A stretch of 64,000 nt of DNA from Serinibacter salmoneus (GCF_002563925.1 NZ_PDJD01000001.1:682001-746000), one strand, 5' to 3'; shown: positions 1 to 7,870, counted from the stretch's first letter. Notes: generated by a model from the sequence alone, not told the origin. Translations and numbers: made by a program.

Positions 1-527
1 AGCGCAGACGTTGGTTCGTCGAGAATCAGGATGCGCACGTTCTTCGACAACGCGCGTGCGATCTCGATGAGTTGCTGCTGACCCACGCCGAGATTCTTGA
101 TCGGGGTGTCGGGATCGGCGTTCAGGCCGACCTTGGCCATGAGCTCCAGGGTGCGGCGCCGTTGCTCATCCCAGTCGATGAGACCGCCGGAGACGACCTC
201 GTTCCCCAGGAAGATGTTCTCGGTGACGCTCAGCTCCGGGATGAGGGCGAGCTCTTGGTGGATGATCACGACGCCGGCGTGTTCGGAGGCCTTGAGGTCC
301 TTGAATTCCACGGGTGCGCCGTCGAGCACGATCTCGCCCTCGTACGTGCCGTGCGGGTAGACGCCGGAGAGGACCTTCATCAGGGTGGACTTGCCGGCGC
401 CGTTCTCGCCGCAGATGGCGTGGATCGTTCCGCCGCGGACCGGCATGGAGACGTTGTCCAGGGCCTTGACCCCGGGGAATTCCTTGGTGATGTGTCGCAT
501 CTCCAGGATGGTGTTCGACGTTGCCAC
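1..527 (-). CDS. Monosaccharide ABC transporter ATP-binding protein (MmsA/XylG type), N-terminal part
   Basis: The gene reads leftward and leaves the window at base 1, so only about 175 N-terminal residues are present. They form the first ATPase domain of the two-domain sugar importers (RbsA/XylG/MmsA). Walker [10 protein letters not shown] lies at residues 40-48, a Q-loop (IHQELALIP) follows, then the signature [15 protein letters not shown] and Walker [11 protein letters not shown]. The stretch HGTYEGEI after Walker A is typical of the XylG/MmsA (ChvE-linked) branch. The GTG start at 527 is chosen because GGGAG sits five bases upstream and the protein begins at the usual family position. 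A good sigma-70 type promoter lies further upstream. Permease and binding-protein genes are probably beyond the left edge. The exact sugar cannot be read. Confidence 0.9.
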   Translation of the reverse strand, partial: MATSNTILEMRHITKEFPGVKALDNVSMPVRGGTIHAICGENGAGKSTLMKVLSGVYPHGTYEGEIVLDGAPVEFKDLKASEHAGVVIIHQELALIPELSVTENIFLGNEVVSGGLIDWDEQRRRTLELMAKVGLNADPDTPIKNLGVGQQQLIEIARALSKNVRILILDEPTSA

Positions 528-587
528 GTCAACTCCCAACGCGTCTTCGAGTGTGGGTTGCCTGTGGCGTGGACCACAGCAGGCACC

Positions 588-616
588 ACGCTAGGGTCAC
601 TCGCCGTTGGCGTCAA
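588..616 (-). promoter_or_regulatory. Sigma-70 type promoter of the sugar ABC ATPase gene
   Basis: On the minus strand TTGACG (bases 616-611) is followed by a 17-base spacer and TAGCGT (593-588). This is a near-consensus housekeeping promoter with start of transcription expected near 581 and a leader of about 54 bases. It lies in the 289-base gap between this gene and the divergent ROK gene, so a regulator bound here could affect both. No clear ROK operator palindrome was identified. Confidence 0.7.
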
Positions 617-804
617 CTTCTGAAGACAACCGTGATCAGTTCGTTATGGAAGCCGAAGGGAAGCCGGAGCGCGGTTCGGCTCAGGTGAGTCCCGGGGGCG
701 GGCCACGCGCAGCCCGGGGCCGGGCAACCGGGTGCGCACGGACACCGCGGCTCGAGTGCCGCGCCGCGTTCGGGCTGCGAACCCAACGACTCCCAGTGAC
801 CGGC

Positions 805-810
805 TATGCT
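805..810 (+). promoter_or_regulatory. -10 box for leaderless ROK regulator gene
   Basis: TATGCT ends six bases before the ATG at 817 and there is no Shine-Dalgarno sequence, which suggests that transcription starts at or next to the start codon. No convincing -35 element is seen. This supports the internal ATG over the longer open frame that begins at 607. Confidence 0.5.
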
Positions 811-816
811 GCCGCA

Positions 817-1986
817 ATGGCGAGCCGTGGAACCCCATCCGGGTCCCAGACGTCGCTGCGCGAAGCCAATGCCGCTCGCGTGTTGCACGCAGTACAGCAG
901 CACGGTGGCATCACGCAGGTCGAACTCGCTGAGACGACCGGGCTGTCACCAGCCACGGTCTCCTCGATCGTCAAGCAGTTGCTCGTCGAGGGCTCCGTGG
1001 AGACTCGCACCACCATCCGCAGCGGCCGGCGCGCCACGCTGGTGACGCTGACCAGGCGTACCGGGCTCGTGGTCGGATTGCATCTCGCGGTCCGCTCGCT
1101 GCGGGTGCTGATCGCGGACGTCGGGTACGAGGTGGTAGCAGAGAGAGTCCTGCCACTTCCTCACGACCACCGGGCGGACACGACCTTGGATCGCGCCGCG
1201 CTGCTGACCGTTGATCTTCTCGAGGAGGTCGGAGCCGGGATCGACGAGGTGATCGGCGTAGGCGTGGCGATCTCGGCGCCGGTGGATCCGGGGTCCGGTG
1301 TCGTGGCGTCTCGTGGATTGATGCGAGGGTGGGAAGACGTCGCCGTGGCGGACGTGCTCGCCGCACGTCTCGCGCGGCCCGTGGTGGCGGACAACGACGC
1401 GAATCTGGCGGCGTTGGGTGAGAGCCGATTCGGTGGCGCGCGTGGTGCGACCGACCTGATATTCGTCCGTGCGTCCTTCGGCGTCGGGGTGGGCATCGTC
1501 TCGGGTGGTGTGCTCCTGCGGGGACCCGGCGGGCTCGCGGGTGAGATCGGGCACGTGCTGGTCGACCCGCAGGGGTCGATCTGCCCCTGCGGATCCCGAG
1601 GGTGCCTGCACACGGTGGTGGGGTCGGATGCGGTCCTCGATTCCCTGAGGGTGAGCCACGGGCCGCTCACACTGCGCGACGTGCTGTCGCTGGCCCAGCA
1701 GGGCGATCCAGGGTGCCGACAGGTGCTGGAGGACGCGGGTGCAGCGATCGGTGCCGTGGTGGCCAACGCCGCGGTCGTCCTCAATCCCTCGCTGATCGTC
1801 GTGGGCGGAGAGGTGGGATCTGCGGGTGACAGCGTCGTGACCGGCGTGCGCGACGCTCTCGCTCGCCGGGTCCTTCTCAATACTGACGGACCGGTGTCGG
1901 TTATACGCTCGGAGTTGGGACCCCGAGCCGAGGCGCTGGGTGCCATGGCACATGTTCTCGATCGCGAAGGCGCGGTGACGGTATGA
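817..1986 (+). CDS. ROK family transcriptional regulator
   Basis: A 389-residue repressor-type ROK protein. An N-terminal winged helix-turn-helix (about residues 14-60, with ITQVELAETTGLSPATVSS as recognition region) precedes a ROK sugar-kinase-like domain. GEIGHVLVDPQG and the zinc-binding CPCGSRGCL motif are present, so metal binding looks intact. Such proteins usually repress sugar transport operons and sense the sugar or its phosphate. The divergent monosaccharide ABC gene on the left is the obvious candidate target. The frame is open back to 607, but residues before the ATG at 817 are low-complexity Arg/Pro/Gly and unlike the family, and a -10 box sits just ahead of 817. The gene is followed at once by a lone ABC ATPase whose first possible start overlaps its stop. 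Confidence 0.9.
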   Translation: MASRGTPSGSQTSLREANAARVLHAVQQHGGITQVELAETTGLSPATVSSIVKQLLVEGSVETRTTIRSGRRATLVTLTRRTGLVVGLHLAVRSLRVLIADVGYEVVAERVLPLPHDHRADTTLDRAALLTVDLLEEVGAGIDEVIGVGVAISAPVDPGSGVVASRGLMRGWEDVAVADVLAARLARPVVADNDANLAALGESRFGGARGATDLIFVRASFGVGVGIVSGGVLLRGPGGLAGEIGHVLVDPQGSICPCGSRGCLHTVVGSDAVLDSLRVSHGPLTLRDVLSLAQQGDPGCRQVLEDAGAAIGAVVANAAVVLNPSLIVVGGEVGSAGDSVVTGVRDALARRVLLNTDGPVSVIRSELGPRAEALGAMAHVLDREGAVTV

Positions 1987-2738
1987 GGGAGGGCCCCGTG
2001 CTGCTTGAACTGACGCGAGTGAGCAAGCGCTTCGGCGCAGTCGAGGCCGTGGTCGACGTCGATCTCGTGGTGAACCGCCATGAGGTGGTCGCGCTGGTCG
2101 GCGACAATGCGGCGGGGAAATCGACCCTGGCGCGAATGATTGCCGGCGCGATCTCTCCCGACACCGGGACGATGTCGATGAACGGCTCGAGGGTGTCGTT
2201 CAGTTCACCGTCTCACGCCTTCAACGCCGGCGTCGCTGCCGTCTTCCAGGAGCTCGCCCTTGCGGAGAACCTGGACGTCACGGCCAACATCTTCCTCGGT
2301 CGAGAGCTTCGGGACGGGCCGCTGCTCGCCGAGGAGAAGATGGAACGGCTCGCGCACCAGTACTTGCAGACTCTCAATGCTCGTAGTATCTCGCCGAGAA
2401 TGCGGCTGGCGCATCTGTCCGCCGGTCAGCGCCAGAGTGTGGCAATCGCGCGCACTCTGGTGGGGAACCCGCAGCTGGTCGTGTTGGACGAGCCGACGGC
2501 CTCGCTGTCCGTGGCTCAGACCGCGGAGGTTCTCAACCACATCTCGGGGCTACGTGACCTGGGGCTCGGTGTGATTCTCATCAGCCACAATCTCACCGAT
2601 GTGCGAGCGATCGCCGATCGGGTGGAGGTTCTGCGACACGGGCGGAACAATGGATCCTTCGATGCGACCCGGACAAGTTACGAGAGCGTGATTGCCGCCA
2701 TGACGGGCGCAACGCGGGTCTCTCGCCACCGGCCCTGA
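1983..2738 (+). CDS. Single-domain sugar ABC transporter ATPase (FrcA-like), orphan
   Basis: About 250 residues with one nucleotide-binding domain of the ribose/fructose importer class. Walker A is GDNAAGKST (usually GDNGAGKST), the signature is LSAGQRQSVAIAR, Walker B is LVVLDEPTASLS, and the switch His is in VILISHN. Length and one-domain layout fit FrcA rather than two-domain RbsA. The ATG at 1983 overlaps the ROK stop. A GTG at 1998, preceded by a strong GAGGGAGGG, is an equally good start. No permease or binding protein follows (the next gene, purU, is on the other strand), so the ATPase must either partner with proteins encoded elsewhere, perhaps those of the leftward operon, or act with the regulator. 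Co-transcription with the ROK gene is inferred from the overlap. Confidence 0.85.
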   Translation: MREGPVLLELTRVSKRFGAVEAVVDVDLVVNRHEVVALVGDNAAGKSTLARMIAGAISPDTGTMSMNGSRVSFSSPSHAFNAGVAAVFQELALAENLDVTANIFLGRELRDGPLLAEEKMERLAHQYLQTLNARSISPRMRLAHLSAGQRQSVAIARTLVGNPQLVVLDEPTASLSVAQTAEVLNHISGLRDLGLGVILISHNLTDVRAIADRVEVLRHGRNNGSFDATRTSYESVIAAMTGATRVSRHRP

Positions 2739-2760
2739 CGCGCAACCCCGCGCCCGCCGC

Positions 2761-2808
2761 AGCCCTCAGTGGAAGAGGTCCTCAGCGGAAGCAGCCCTCA
2801 GTGGAAGA
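2761..2808. repeat. Three imperfect 16-base tandem repeats at the purU 3' end
   Basis: The unit CCTCAGTGGAAGAGGT is repeated as CCTCAGCGGAAGCAGC and CCTCAGTGGAAGACGA. The last unit contains the purU stop codon (minus strand), so the other two look like duplicated copies of the gene's tail lying just downstream of it. No hairpin of note is formed. Confidence 0.6.
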
Positions 2809-3649
2809 CGACCGTGCGCCGCCCGTCCAGGAGGATGCGGTGCTCGGCGTGCCACCCCACGGCCCGCGCCAGCACGCGCCGCTCCACGTCCTCACCCATC
2901 GCCTGCAACTGGGCCACGGGGTCGTCGTGCTCCACGCGCGCCACGTCCTGCTCGATGATCGGGCCCTCGTCCAGGTCCGCCGTCGCGTAGTGCGCGGTCG
3001 CCCCGATGAGTTTCACGCCCCGGGCGTGCGCCTGCGCGTACGGGCGCGCGCCCTTGAAGGAGGGCAGGAAGGAGTGATGGATGTTGATGATCCGCCCGGC
3101 CAGGTCGCGGCAGAGCTCATCCGAGAGGATCTGCATGTACCGCGCCAGCACCACTAGCTCGGTGCCGGTGCTCTCCACGATCCGCCGCAGTTCCGCCTCG
3201 GCGGACTCCTTCGACTCCGCCGAACCGCCGACCACGGGCACGTGGTGGAAGGGCAGACCGTAGAAGTCGGCGATCGGTCGCAGCGTCTCGTGGTTGGAGA
3301 CCACGGCGGTGATCTCGACCGGCAACTGCCCCGAGCGCTGCCGGTAGGCGAGGTCGTGCAGGCAGTGCGCGGCGGTGGAGACCATGAGCACGGTGCGCAT
3401 CCGGCGGCCCACCTCGTCCAGGTTCCAGGTCATCGCGAACTGCTGCCCGACGGCGCCGATCGCCTCCGCGATCAGCTCACGGTCCGCCTCGCACGCCACC
3501 TGCACCCGCATGAAGAACAGGCCCGTCTCGGGGTCCCCGAACTGCTGGGACTCGGTGATGTTGCCCTCCAGACCGGCCAGCGCGCCGGCGACGGCGGCGA
3601 CGATCCCGGGGCGGTCGGGGCAGGAGAGAGTCAGAACCCATGTCGTCAC
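2798..3649 (-). CDS. purU: Formyltetrahydrofolate deformylase
   Basis: A 283-residue protein of the usual PurU length. An N-terminal ACT domain (about residues 1-85, starting LTLSCPDRPGIVAAVAG) is fused to a formyl-transferase fold. The C-terminal part carries NIHHSFLPSFKGARPY and GATAHYATADLDEGPII, which hold the catalytic Asn/His/Asp set of the family. The enzyme hydrolyses 10-formyl-tetrahydrofolate to formate and tetrahydrofolate and so balances one-carbon pools. The GTG start at 3649 has no Shine-Dalgarno. TAGCCT lies seven bases upstream, suggesting a leaderless transcript. It is divergent from the GNAT gene and sits near glyA-folD, which are controlled by a ZTP (10-formyl-THF shortage) riboswitch, so the neighbourhood is one-carbon metabolism. 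Confidence 0.95.
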   Translation of the reverse strand: MTTWVLTLSCPDRPGIVAAVAGALAGLEGNITESQQFGDPETGLFFMRVQVACEADRELIAEAIGAVGQQFAMTWNLDEVGRRMRTVLMVSTAAHCLHDLAYRQRSGQLPVEITAVVSNHETLRPIADFYGLPFHHVPVVGGSAESKESAEAELRRIVESTGTELVVLARYMQILSDELCRDLAGRIINIHHSFLPSFKGARPYAQAHARGVKLIGATAHYATADLDEGPIIEQDVARVEHDDPVAQLQAMGEDVERRVLARAVGWHAEHRILLDGRRTVVFH

Positions 3650-3656
3650 CCGCCGA

Positions 3657-3693
3657 AGGCTACCCGCAACCCTCCGGCAGGATCTGCCATGAT
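3657..3693. promoter_or_regulatory. Back-to-back -10 boxes of purU (-) and GNAT gene (+)
   Basis: On the minus strand TAGCCT (3662-3657) stands seven bases before the purU GTG. On the plus strand an extended -10, TGCCATGAT, ends at 3693, six bases before the GNAT ATG. The two start codons are only 50 bases apart, so two apparently leaderless promoters overlap in this short spacer and may compete. Confidence 0.5.
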
Positions 3694-3699
3694 CAAGGC

Positions 3700-4221
3700 A
3701 TGAGCGAGGAGCACGTACTGCGGATCGACGTGGTGGGGGCCGCCGATGCCGGTGAGCTGCTCACGGTGCGTCGTGCGGCCTTTGTGACCGAGGCGCAGCG
3801 ATACAACGACCCGAACATCCCGCCCCTGACTCAGACGATGGAGGAGCTCCTGGCGGACCTGGCGCGCCCCGATGTGGTGACGCTCGCCGGCTGGCAGGGC
3901 CATCGCATGGTCGGCTCCCTGCGAGTCGAACTCGAGGGTGACAAGGCCACCCTGGGGCGCTTCGCCGTCGTGCCGGATCTGCAGCGCCACGGCGTGGGCA
4001 CGCAACTGCTGCTCGCGGTGCTGCAGTACCTCCCGGAGCACACCGAGGAGGTGTGGGTGTTCACTGGGAAGGACTCCAAGCAGAACCTCAGCCTGTACGC
4101 CCAAGCGGGGTTCGAGCACGAGCACGACGAGCACACCGGGCAGCTCACCTACGCCTACCTGCGCAAGATCCTGGGCGACGTGCCCGAGGAGGAGGGCGAC
4201 GCCGTCGGGCAGCAGGGCTGA
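3700..4221 (+). CDS. GNAT family N-acetyltransferase
   Basis: A 173-residue single-domain GNAT protein. The acetyl-CoA binding motif A is clear: LGRFAVVPDLQRHGVGTQLL, with the V-x-R/H-G-x-G-T pattern near residues 87-105. The C-terminal NLSLYAQAGFEHEHDE is the usual motif B (Y-x-x-x-G-F). The acetyl acceptor cannot be predicted. The ATG at 3700 is preferred to the upstream frame opening at 3640 because the earlier part overlaps the purU start and lacks family similarity, and because an extended -10 lies just before it. It precedes the glyA leader by about 30 bases but the glyA promoter and riboswitch are separate. Confidence 0.9.
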   Translation: MSEEHVLRIDVVGAADAGELLTVRRAAFVTEAQRYNDPNIPPLTQTMEELLADLARPDVVTLAGWQGHRMVGSLRVELEGDKATLGRFAVVPDLQRHGVGTQLLLAVLQYLPEHTEEVWVFTGKDSKQNLSLYAQAGFEHEHDEHTGQLTYAYLRKILGDVPEEEGDAVGQQG

Positions 4222-4247
4222 GGTCGCCAGGGTTTCGACGAAGCCAG

Positions 4248-4253
4248 TAGGCT
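4248..4253 (+). promoter_or_regulatory. -10 box of the glyA-folD operon
   Basis: TAGGCT, the same hexamer family found before several other genes in this window, stands about six bases before the 5' edge of the ZTP aptamer. Transcription from here would start right at the riboswitch. No convincing -35 is visible. Confidence 0.5.
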
Positions 4254-4256
4254 GGA

Positions 4257-4346
4257 CGGCGTCGTGACTGGCGCCGGGTGGATCACCACCGGGGAGCGAC
4301 GACGTCCCGCGAGGGGCGCAGGCCATGAGGTCGCCCGCCTGGGCCT
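4257..4346 (+). promoter_or_regulatory. ZTP (pfl) riboswitch aptamer upstream of glyA
   Basis: The leader shows the conserved parts of the ZTP riboswitch in order: GTCGTGACTGGCG, the small hairpin GTGGATCACCAC, then CGGGGAGCGACGAC closing the first stem, a variable linker, and CCGCCTGGGC (4335-4344), the conserved 3' pseudoknot strand. This class binds ZTP/ZMP, which accumulate when 10-formyl-tetrahydrofolate is short, and turns on one-carbon genes. Placement before glyA-folD agrees with that role. A hairpin with a ten-pair stem (4355-4379) lies between aptamer and ribosome binding site and is the likely expression platform. Confidence 0.9.
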
Positions 4347-4354
4347 CTCCGGTC

Positions 4355-4379
4355 ACCGAGCAGGATGCCCCTGCTCGGT
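4355..4379 (+). terminator. Hairpin between ZTP aptamer and glyA, probable expression platform
   Basis: ACCGAGCAGG (4355-4364) pairs perfectly with CCTGCTCGGT (4370-4379) around a five-base loop. There is no U-tract, so it may act as a U-less actinobacterial terminator or as a structure that exposes or hides the ribosome binding site GAAGGAG 11 bases downstream. Which fold excludes which needs structure probing. Confidence 0.55.
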
Positions 4380-4401
4380 ACCCGCGAGTGAAGGAGCACC
4401 C

Positions 4402-5685
4402 ATGAGCGAGTACGCCGCCAACGCCCCCCTGGCCGAGTTGGACCCGGAGATCGCCGCGGTCCTGGAGGCCGAGCTCGGCCGTCAGCGCGAGACGCTGGAG
4501 ATGATCGCGAGCGAGAACTTCGTGCCGCGGGCCGTGCTGCAGGCGCAGGGGAGCGTGCTGACCAACAAGTACGCCGAGGGCTATCCCGGTCGGCGCTACT
4601 ACGGCGGCTGCGAGCACGTGGACGTGGCGGAGAACCTCGCCCGCGATCGCGCCAAGGCGCTCTTCGGCGCCGGGTACGCCAACGTCCAGCCGCACTCCGG
4701 GGCGACGGCGAACGCGGCTGTGCTGCACGCCCTCGCCACTCCCGGGGATGCCATCCTCGGGCTCTCGCTCGCCCACGGTGGCCACCTCACCCACGGCATG
4801 AAGCTGAACTTCTCCGGGAAGCTGTACGACGTGCACGCCTACGGCGTGGACGAGCAGACCCACCGGATCGACTACGACGCGCTGCGCAAGCAGGCCCTCG
4901 AGGTGCGCCCGAAGGTGATCATCGCGGGCTGGTCGGCCTACCCGCGGCACCTGGACTTCGAGGCGTTCCGCTCGATCGCGGACGAGTCCGGCGCGCTGCT
5001 GTGGACGGACATGGCGCACTTCGCCGGGCTGGTGGCCGCGGGCGTGCACCCCTCGCCCGTGCCCTACTCCGACGTGGTCTCCTCCACGGTGCACAAGACC
5101 CTCGGCGGCCCGCGCTCCGGCCTGATCCTGGCCAAGGACTTCGAGCCGTGGGGCAAGAAGCTGAACTCCGCGGTCTTCCCCGGCCAGCAGGGCGGCCCGC
5201 TGATGCACGTGATCGCCGCGAAGGCGGTGGCGTTCAAGGTGGCGGCCTCGGAGGACTTCAAGGCGCGCGCCGAGCGCACCCTGGAGGGCGCCCGGATCAT
5301 CGCGGAGCGGCTCTCGGCCGCGGACGTCGCCGGCGCCGGGGTCTCGGTGCTGACGGGCGGCACGGATGTGCACCTGACGCTGGTGGACCTGCGCAACTCC
5401 CCGCTGGACGGGCAGCAGGCCGAGGACCTGCTGCACTCCGCGGGCATCACCGTGAACCGCAATGCGGTGCCGTTCGACCCGCGCCCGCCGATGGTGACCT
5501 CCGGCCTGCGGATCGGCACCCCGGCGCTGGCCTCCCGCGGCTTCGGCGCGGCGGAGTTCACCGAGGTGGCCGACATCATCGCCCGCGCGCTCATCGACGG
5601 CACCGGCGCCGATGTGGAGGCGCTGCACGCCCGGGTGGATGCGCTCACCGCGCAGTTCCCGCTCTACCCGGGGCTGTCCCAGTGA
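4402..5685 (+). CDS. glyA: Serine hydroxymethyltransferase
   Basis: A 427-residue PLP enzyme that interconverts serine and glycine while loading methylene-tetrahydrofolate. It has the substrate motif ENFVPRAV near the N-terminus, [15 protein letters not shown], and the PLP-lysine region [18 protein letters not shown], where the Lys of STVHKT forms the internal aldimine. The HxD motif of the cofactor pocket is visible as [17 protein letters not shown]. The ATG at 4402 has GAAGGAG six bases upstream and follows the ZTP riboswitch. The frame is open further back, but that part is the riboswitch itself. The stop overlaps the folD GTG, so the two are one operon. Confidence 0.97.
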   Translation: MSEYAANAPLAELDPEIAAVLEAELGRQRETLEMIASENFVPRAVLQAQGSVLTNKYAEGYPGRRYYGGCEHVDVAENLARDRAKALFGAGYANVQPHSGATANAAVLHALATPGDAILGLSLAHGGHLTHGMKLNFSGKLYDVHAYGVDEQTHRIDYDALRKQALEVRPKVIIAGWSAYPRHLDFEAFRSIADESGALLWTDMAHFAGLVAAGVHPSPVPYSDVVSSTVHKTLGGPRSGLILAKDFEPWGKKLNSAVFPGQQGGPLMHVIAAKAVAFKVAASEDFKARAERTLEGARIIAERLSAADVAGAGVSVLTGGTDVHLTLVDLRNSPLDGQQAEDLLHSAGITVNRNAVPFDPRPPMVTSGLRIGTPALASRGFGAAEFTEVADIIARALIDGTGADVEALHARVDALTAQFPLYPGLSQ

Positions 5686-6572
5686 GCGCGGGCTCCGTGG
5701 CACAGGTGGGCGGGTCGACGGCGCGGATGCTGCCGGGCGGACCCGTCGCCGAGGCGGTGCTCGCCGACCTGGCGCCCCGGATCGCGGCGCTCACCGCGGC
5801 CGGTCATCAGCCGGGCCTGGGCACGATCCTGGTGGGGGAGGACTCCGCCAGCGCCGGGTACATCCGGATGAAGCAGGCCAAGGCCGCCGAGCTCGGGTTC
5901 ACCTCCCCGCACATCCACCTGCCGCAGGACGCCACCCAGGCGGACGTCGAGGCGGCCGTGCGGGAGATGAACGAGGCCGACGACGTGGACTCCGTGCTCA
6001 TCCAGCACCCCACCCCGCCGCAGATCGACTTCGACGCGGCGCTGCTCGCCCTGGACCCGGACAAGGATGTGGACGGCCTGCACCCGGTGAACATGGGCCG
6101 CCTGGCCCTGGGGATGCCCGGCCCGGTGCCGTGCACCCCGGCGGGGATCGAGGCGCTGCTGGCGTACTACGAGATCCCCGTCTCGGGGCGGGAGGTCTGC
6201 ATCCTGGGCCGCGGCACCACGCTGGGCCGGCCGCTCGCGCTGCTGTTGTCCCAGAAGCGCCCGACGGCGAACGCGGCCGTGACCGTGGTGCACACCGGGG
6301 TGCCGGACTGGCCGGAGTACACCCGGCGGGCCGAGATCGTCATCGCCGCCGCGGGCGTGCCGGGGATCCTGCAGCCGGAGCACCTGACGCCGGGCGTGAC
6401 GGTGGTGGGCGGGGGAGTGCGCTACGCCGGCCGCAAGCTCCTGCCGGATGTGGCCGAGGCGTGCGAGCAGGTGGCGGGCGCCATCACGCCGCGCATCGGC
6501 GGGGTGGGTCCCACCACGATCGCCCTGCTCTTCCGCAACGCCGTGGAGGCCGCGGAGCGCCGCGCCGCCTGA
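5682..6572 (+). CDS. folD: Bifunctional methylenetetrahydrofolate dehydrogenase / methenyltetrahydrofolate cyclohydrolase
   Basis: A 296-residue FolD. The catalytic Tyr and Lys are in [16 protein letters not shown]. The second substrate motif reads [10 protein letters not shown] where most bacteria have QLPLP. The dinucleotide-binding loop is [12 protein letters not shown] where most have GRSxxVGxP. Both variants are familiar from an actinobacterial FolD branch, so this is not damage. The C-terminal [12 protein letters not shown] motif is intact. The GTG start at 5682 overlaps the glyA TGA (GTGA), and a GTG at 5697 is an alternative. Acting after GlyA, it oxidises methylene-THF to 10-formyl-THF, the pool whose shortage the upstream riboswitch senses. 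Confidence 0.95.
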   Translation: MSAGSVAQVGGSTARMLPGGPVAEAVLADLAPRIAALTAAGHQPGLGTILVGEDSASAGYIRMKQAKAAELGFTSPHIHLPQDATQADVEAAVREMNEADDVDSVLIQHPTPPQIDFDAALLALDPDKDVDGLHPVNMGRLALGMPGPVPCTPAGIEALLAYYEIPVSGREVCILGRGTTLGRPLALLLSQKRPTANAAVTVVHTGVPDWPEYTRRAEIVIAAAGVPGILQPEHLTPGVTVVGGGVRYAGRKLLPDVAEACEQVAGAITPRIGGVGPTTIALLFRNAVEAAERRAA

Positions 6573-6593
6573 GCAACTCCTGACCAGCCCGGA

Positions 6594-6716
6594 CCTGCAG
6601 AACCGCCTCGCGGAGGCAGCAGAACCGCCTCGCGGTTGGCTGCCCCTTCGCGAGGTGGTTCTGCAGGTACGGCGAGGTGGTTCTGCAGGTACGGCGAGGT
6701 GGTTCTGCAGGCACGG
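6594..6716. repeat. 22-base tandem repeats (three copies) with inverted partial copies
   Basis: Between folD and xthA the unit starting CGAGGTGGTTCTGCAGG repeats at 6651, 6673 and 6695 with exact 22-base spacing; the third copy has one change. Two reverse-complement copies of its core (CAGAACCGCCTCG) lie at 6598-6610 and 6620-6632. The arms can pair into a long hairpin and may end folD transcripts. A related 22-base unit occurs after the yihY-type gene near 22.45 kb. Confidence 0.75.
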
Positions 6717-6745
6717 GGCTTTCGCGGGATGTCGGTGCCAGATGG

Positions 6746-6751
6746 CACAGT
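6746..6751 (+). promoter_or_regulatory. Extended -10 box for leaderless xthA
   Basis: TGGCACAGT (TGN plus CACAGT) ends six bases before the GTG at 6758. No Shine-Dalgarno is present. The hexamer departs from TANNNT at its first base, so this is weaker than the other cases. Confidence 0.35.
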
Positions 6752-6757
6752 GGTCGC

Positions 6758-7585
6758 GTGCTGACGATCGCCACTTTCAATGTCAACGGTATCCGTGCGG
6801 CCGTGCGCCGCGGCCTGCCCGCCTGGATCGAGCAGACCGCGCCGGACGTGATGCTGCTGCAGGAGGTGCGCGCGAACGAGAAGGTGCTGCGTGACCTCCT
6901 GCCCGGCTGGGAGATCGTGGATGTGGAGGCCGCGGCCAAGGGGCGCTCCGGCGTCGCCATCGCCTCCCGGGTGCCGTTCGCGGGCGTGCGCACCCGGCTG
7001 CCGCTGCCCGACGGCGCCGCCGAACCCGACACGGACACCGGCCGGTGGGTCGAGGCCGATCTGGCGCTCGCGGACGGTCGCTTGCTCACGGTGGCCTCGG
7101 CGTATCTGCACTCCGGGACCGCTGGGACCCCGAGCATGGACGAGAAGTACGCGCACATGAATCGCGTCTCCGCGCGCCTGGAGCACCTCGCGGCCCAGGA
7201 TCTCGCGCTCGTGGCGGGGGACATCAACGTCTGTCACCGCGAACTCGACCTGAAGAACTGGAAGGGCAACCGCAAGGCCGCCGGCTTCCTGCCCGAAGAA
7301 CGCGCCTACCTGGACCGTTGGTACGGGGCGACGGCGGAGGGTGGCCTCGGCCTGGTGGACCTGGCCCGGTCCGTGGCCGGGGAGGTGGAGGGCCCCTACA
7401 CCTGGTGGTCCTGGCGCGGGAAAGCCTTCGACAACGACTCCGGTTGGCGCATCGATGTGCAGATGACGACGCCGCAGCTCGCCCAGGCGGCCACCGACTG
7501 CTGGGTGGGCCGCGCCCCGAGCTACGCCGAGCGGATCAGCGACCACGCCCCCGTGCTCGCCCGGTACGATCTCACCCTCGACTGA
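6758..7585 (+). CDS. xthA: Exodeoxyribonuclease III family AP endonuclease
   Basis: A 275-residue protein close to the usual 268 of exonuclease III. It has the endonuclease/exonuclease/phosphatase fold motifs in order: TFNVNGIRAAVRRG (Asn), LLQEVRANE (catalytic Glu), ASAYLHSGT, GDINVCHRELDLKN (Asp/Asn) and the C-terminal ISDHAPVLARY with the Asp-His pair. It repairs abasic sites. The enzyme starts at GTG 6758, the position where family members begin; the open frame extends back into the tandem repeats but that part is not family-like. No Shine-Dalgarno is visible. Confidence 0.93.
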   Translation: MLTIATFNVNGIRAAVRRGLPAWIEQTAPDVMLLQEVRANEKVLRDLLPGWEIVDVEAAAKGRSGVAIASRVPFAGVRTRLPLPDGAAEPDTDTGRWVEADLALADGRLLTVASAYLHSGTAGTPSMDEKYAHMNRVSARLEHLAAQDLALVAGDINVCHRELDLKNWKGNRKAAGFLPEERAYLDRWYGATAEGGLGLVDLARSVAGEVEGPYTWWSWRGKAFDNDSGWRIDVQMTTPQLAQAATDCWVGRAPSYAERISDHAPVLARYDLTLD

Positions 7586-7870
7586 CCTAGCGGGGCCGGA
7601 GCCATACACTTTCTCCGCACGGGATTGGTGCACCACCTCATTCTCGGCGCCGCGAGTTGCCGGCCCCAAATTCCACGACACCTGCTCCTGGCGTGCCTCA
7701 TCGTTTCTAACGGTGCCAAGGGATCTGGTGCGGAAGTTCTCTCCCGAGTTGCGACGCTTCTGGGGCTGAGGCAACATAGCCACACTCTTCGCGTTTCTAC
7801 AGTGCAGTGGAGGCTCGCGCTGAGGTGAGGGATTGTCCCCCGCTTTCCCTCGACACGTCATGCCGTAGCC
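7586..7870. other. Intergenic stretch without a recognisable gene
   Basis: About 285 bases between xthA and the duplicated tail upstream of the first TasA-like gene. No open frame with coding character was found on either strand. It probably holds the xthA terminator and the promoter of the following gene, but no clear -35/-10 pair or strong hairpin could be named. Confidence 0.5.

Noticed and set aside
607-816. N-terminal extension of the ROK regulator
   Set aside because: Unlike family N-termini, overlaps the promoter region of the divergent gene, and a -10 box sits just before the internal ATG.
4264-4401. Upstream extension of glyA
   Set aside because: This stretch is the ZTP riboswitch and its platform; a strong ribosome site precedes the ATG at 4402.
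5682-6572. Damaged FolD because the usual QLPLP and GRSxxVG motifs are changed
   Set aside because: The variants [10 protein letters not shown] and GRGTTLGRP are consistent with a known actinobacterial branch, and the remaining catalytic Tyr/Lys and C-terminal motif are intact.
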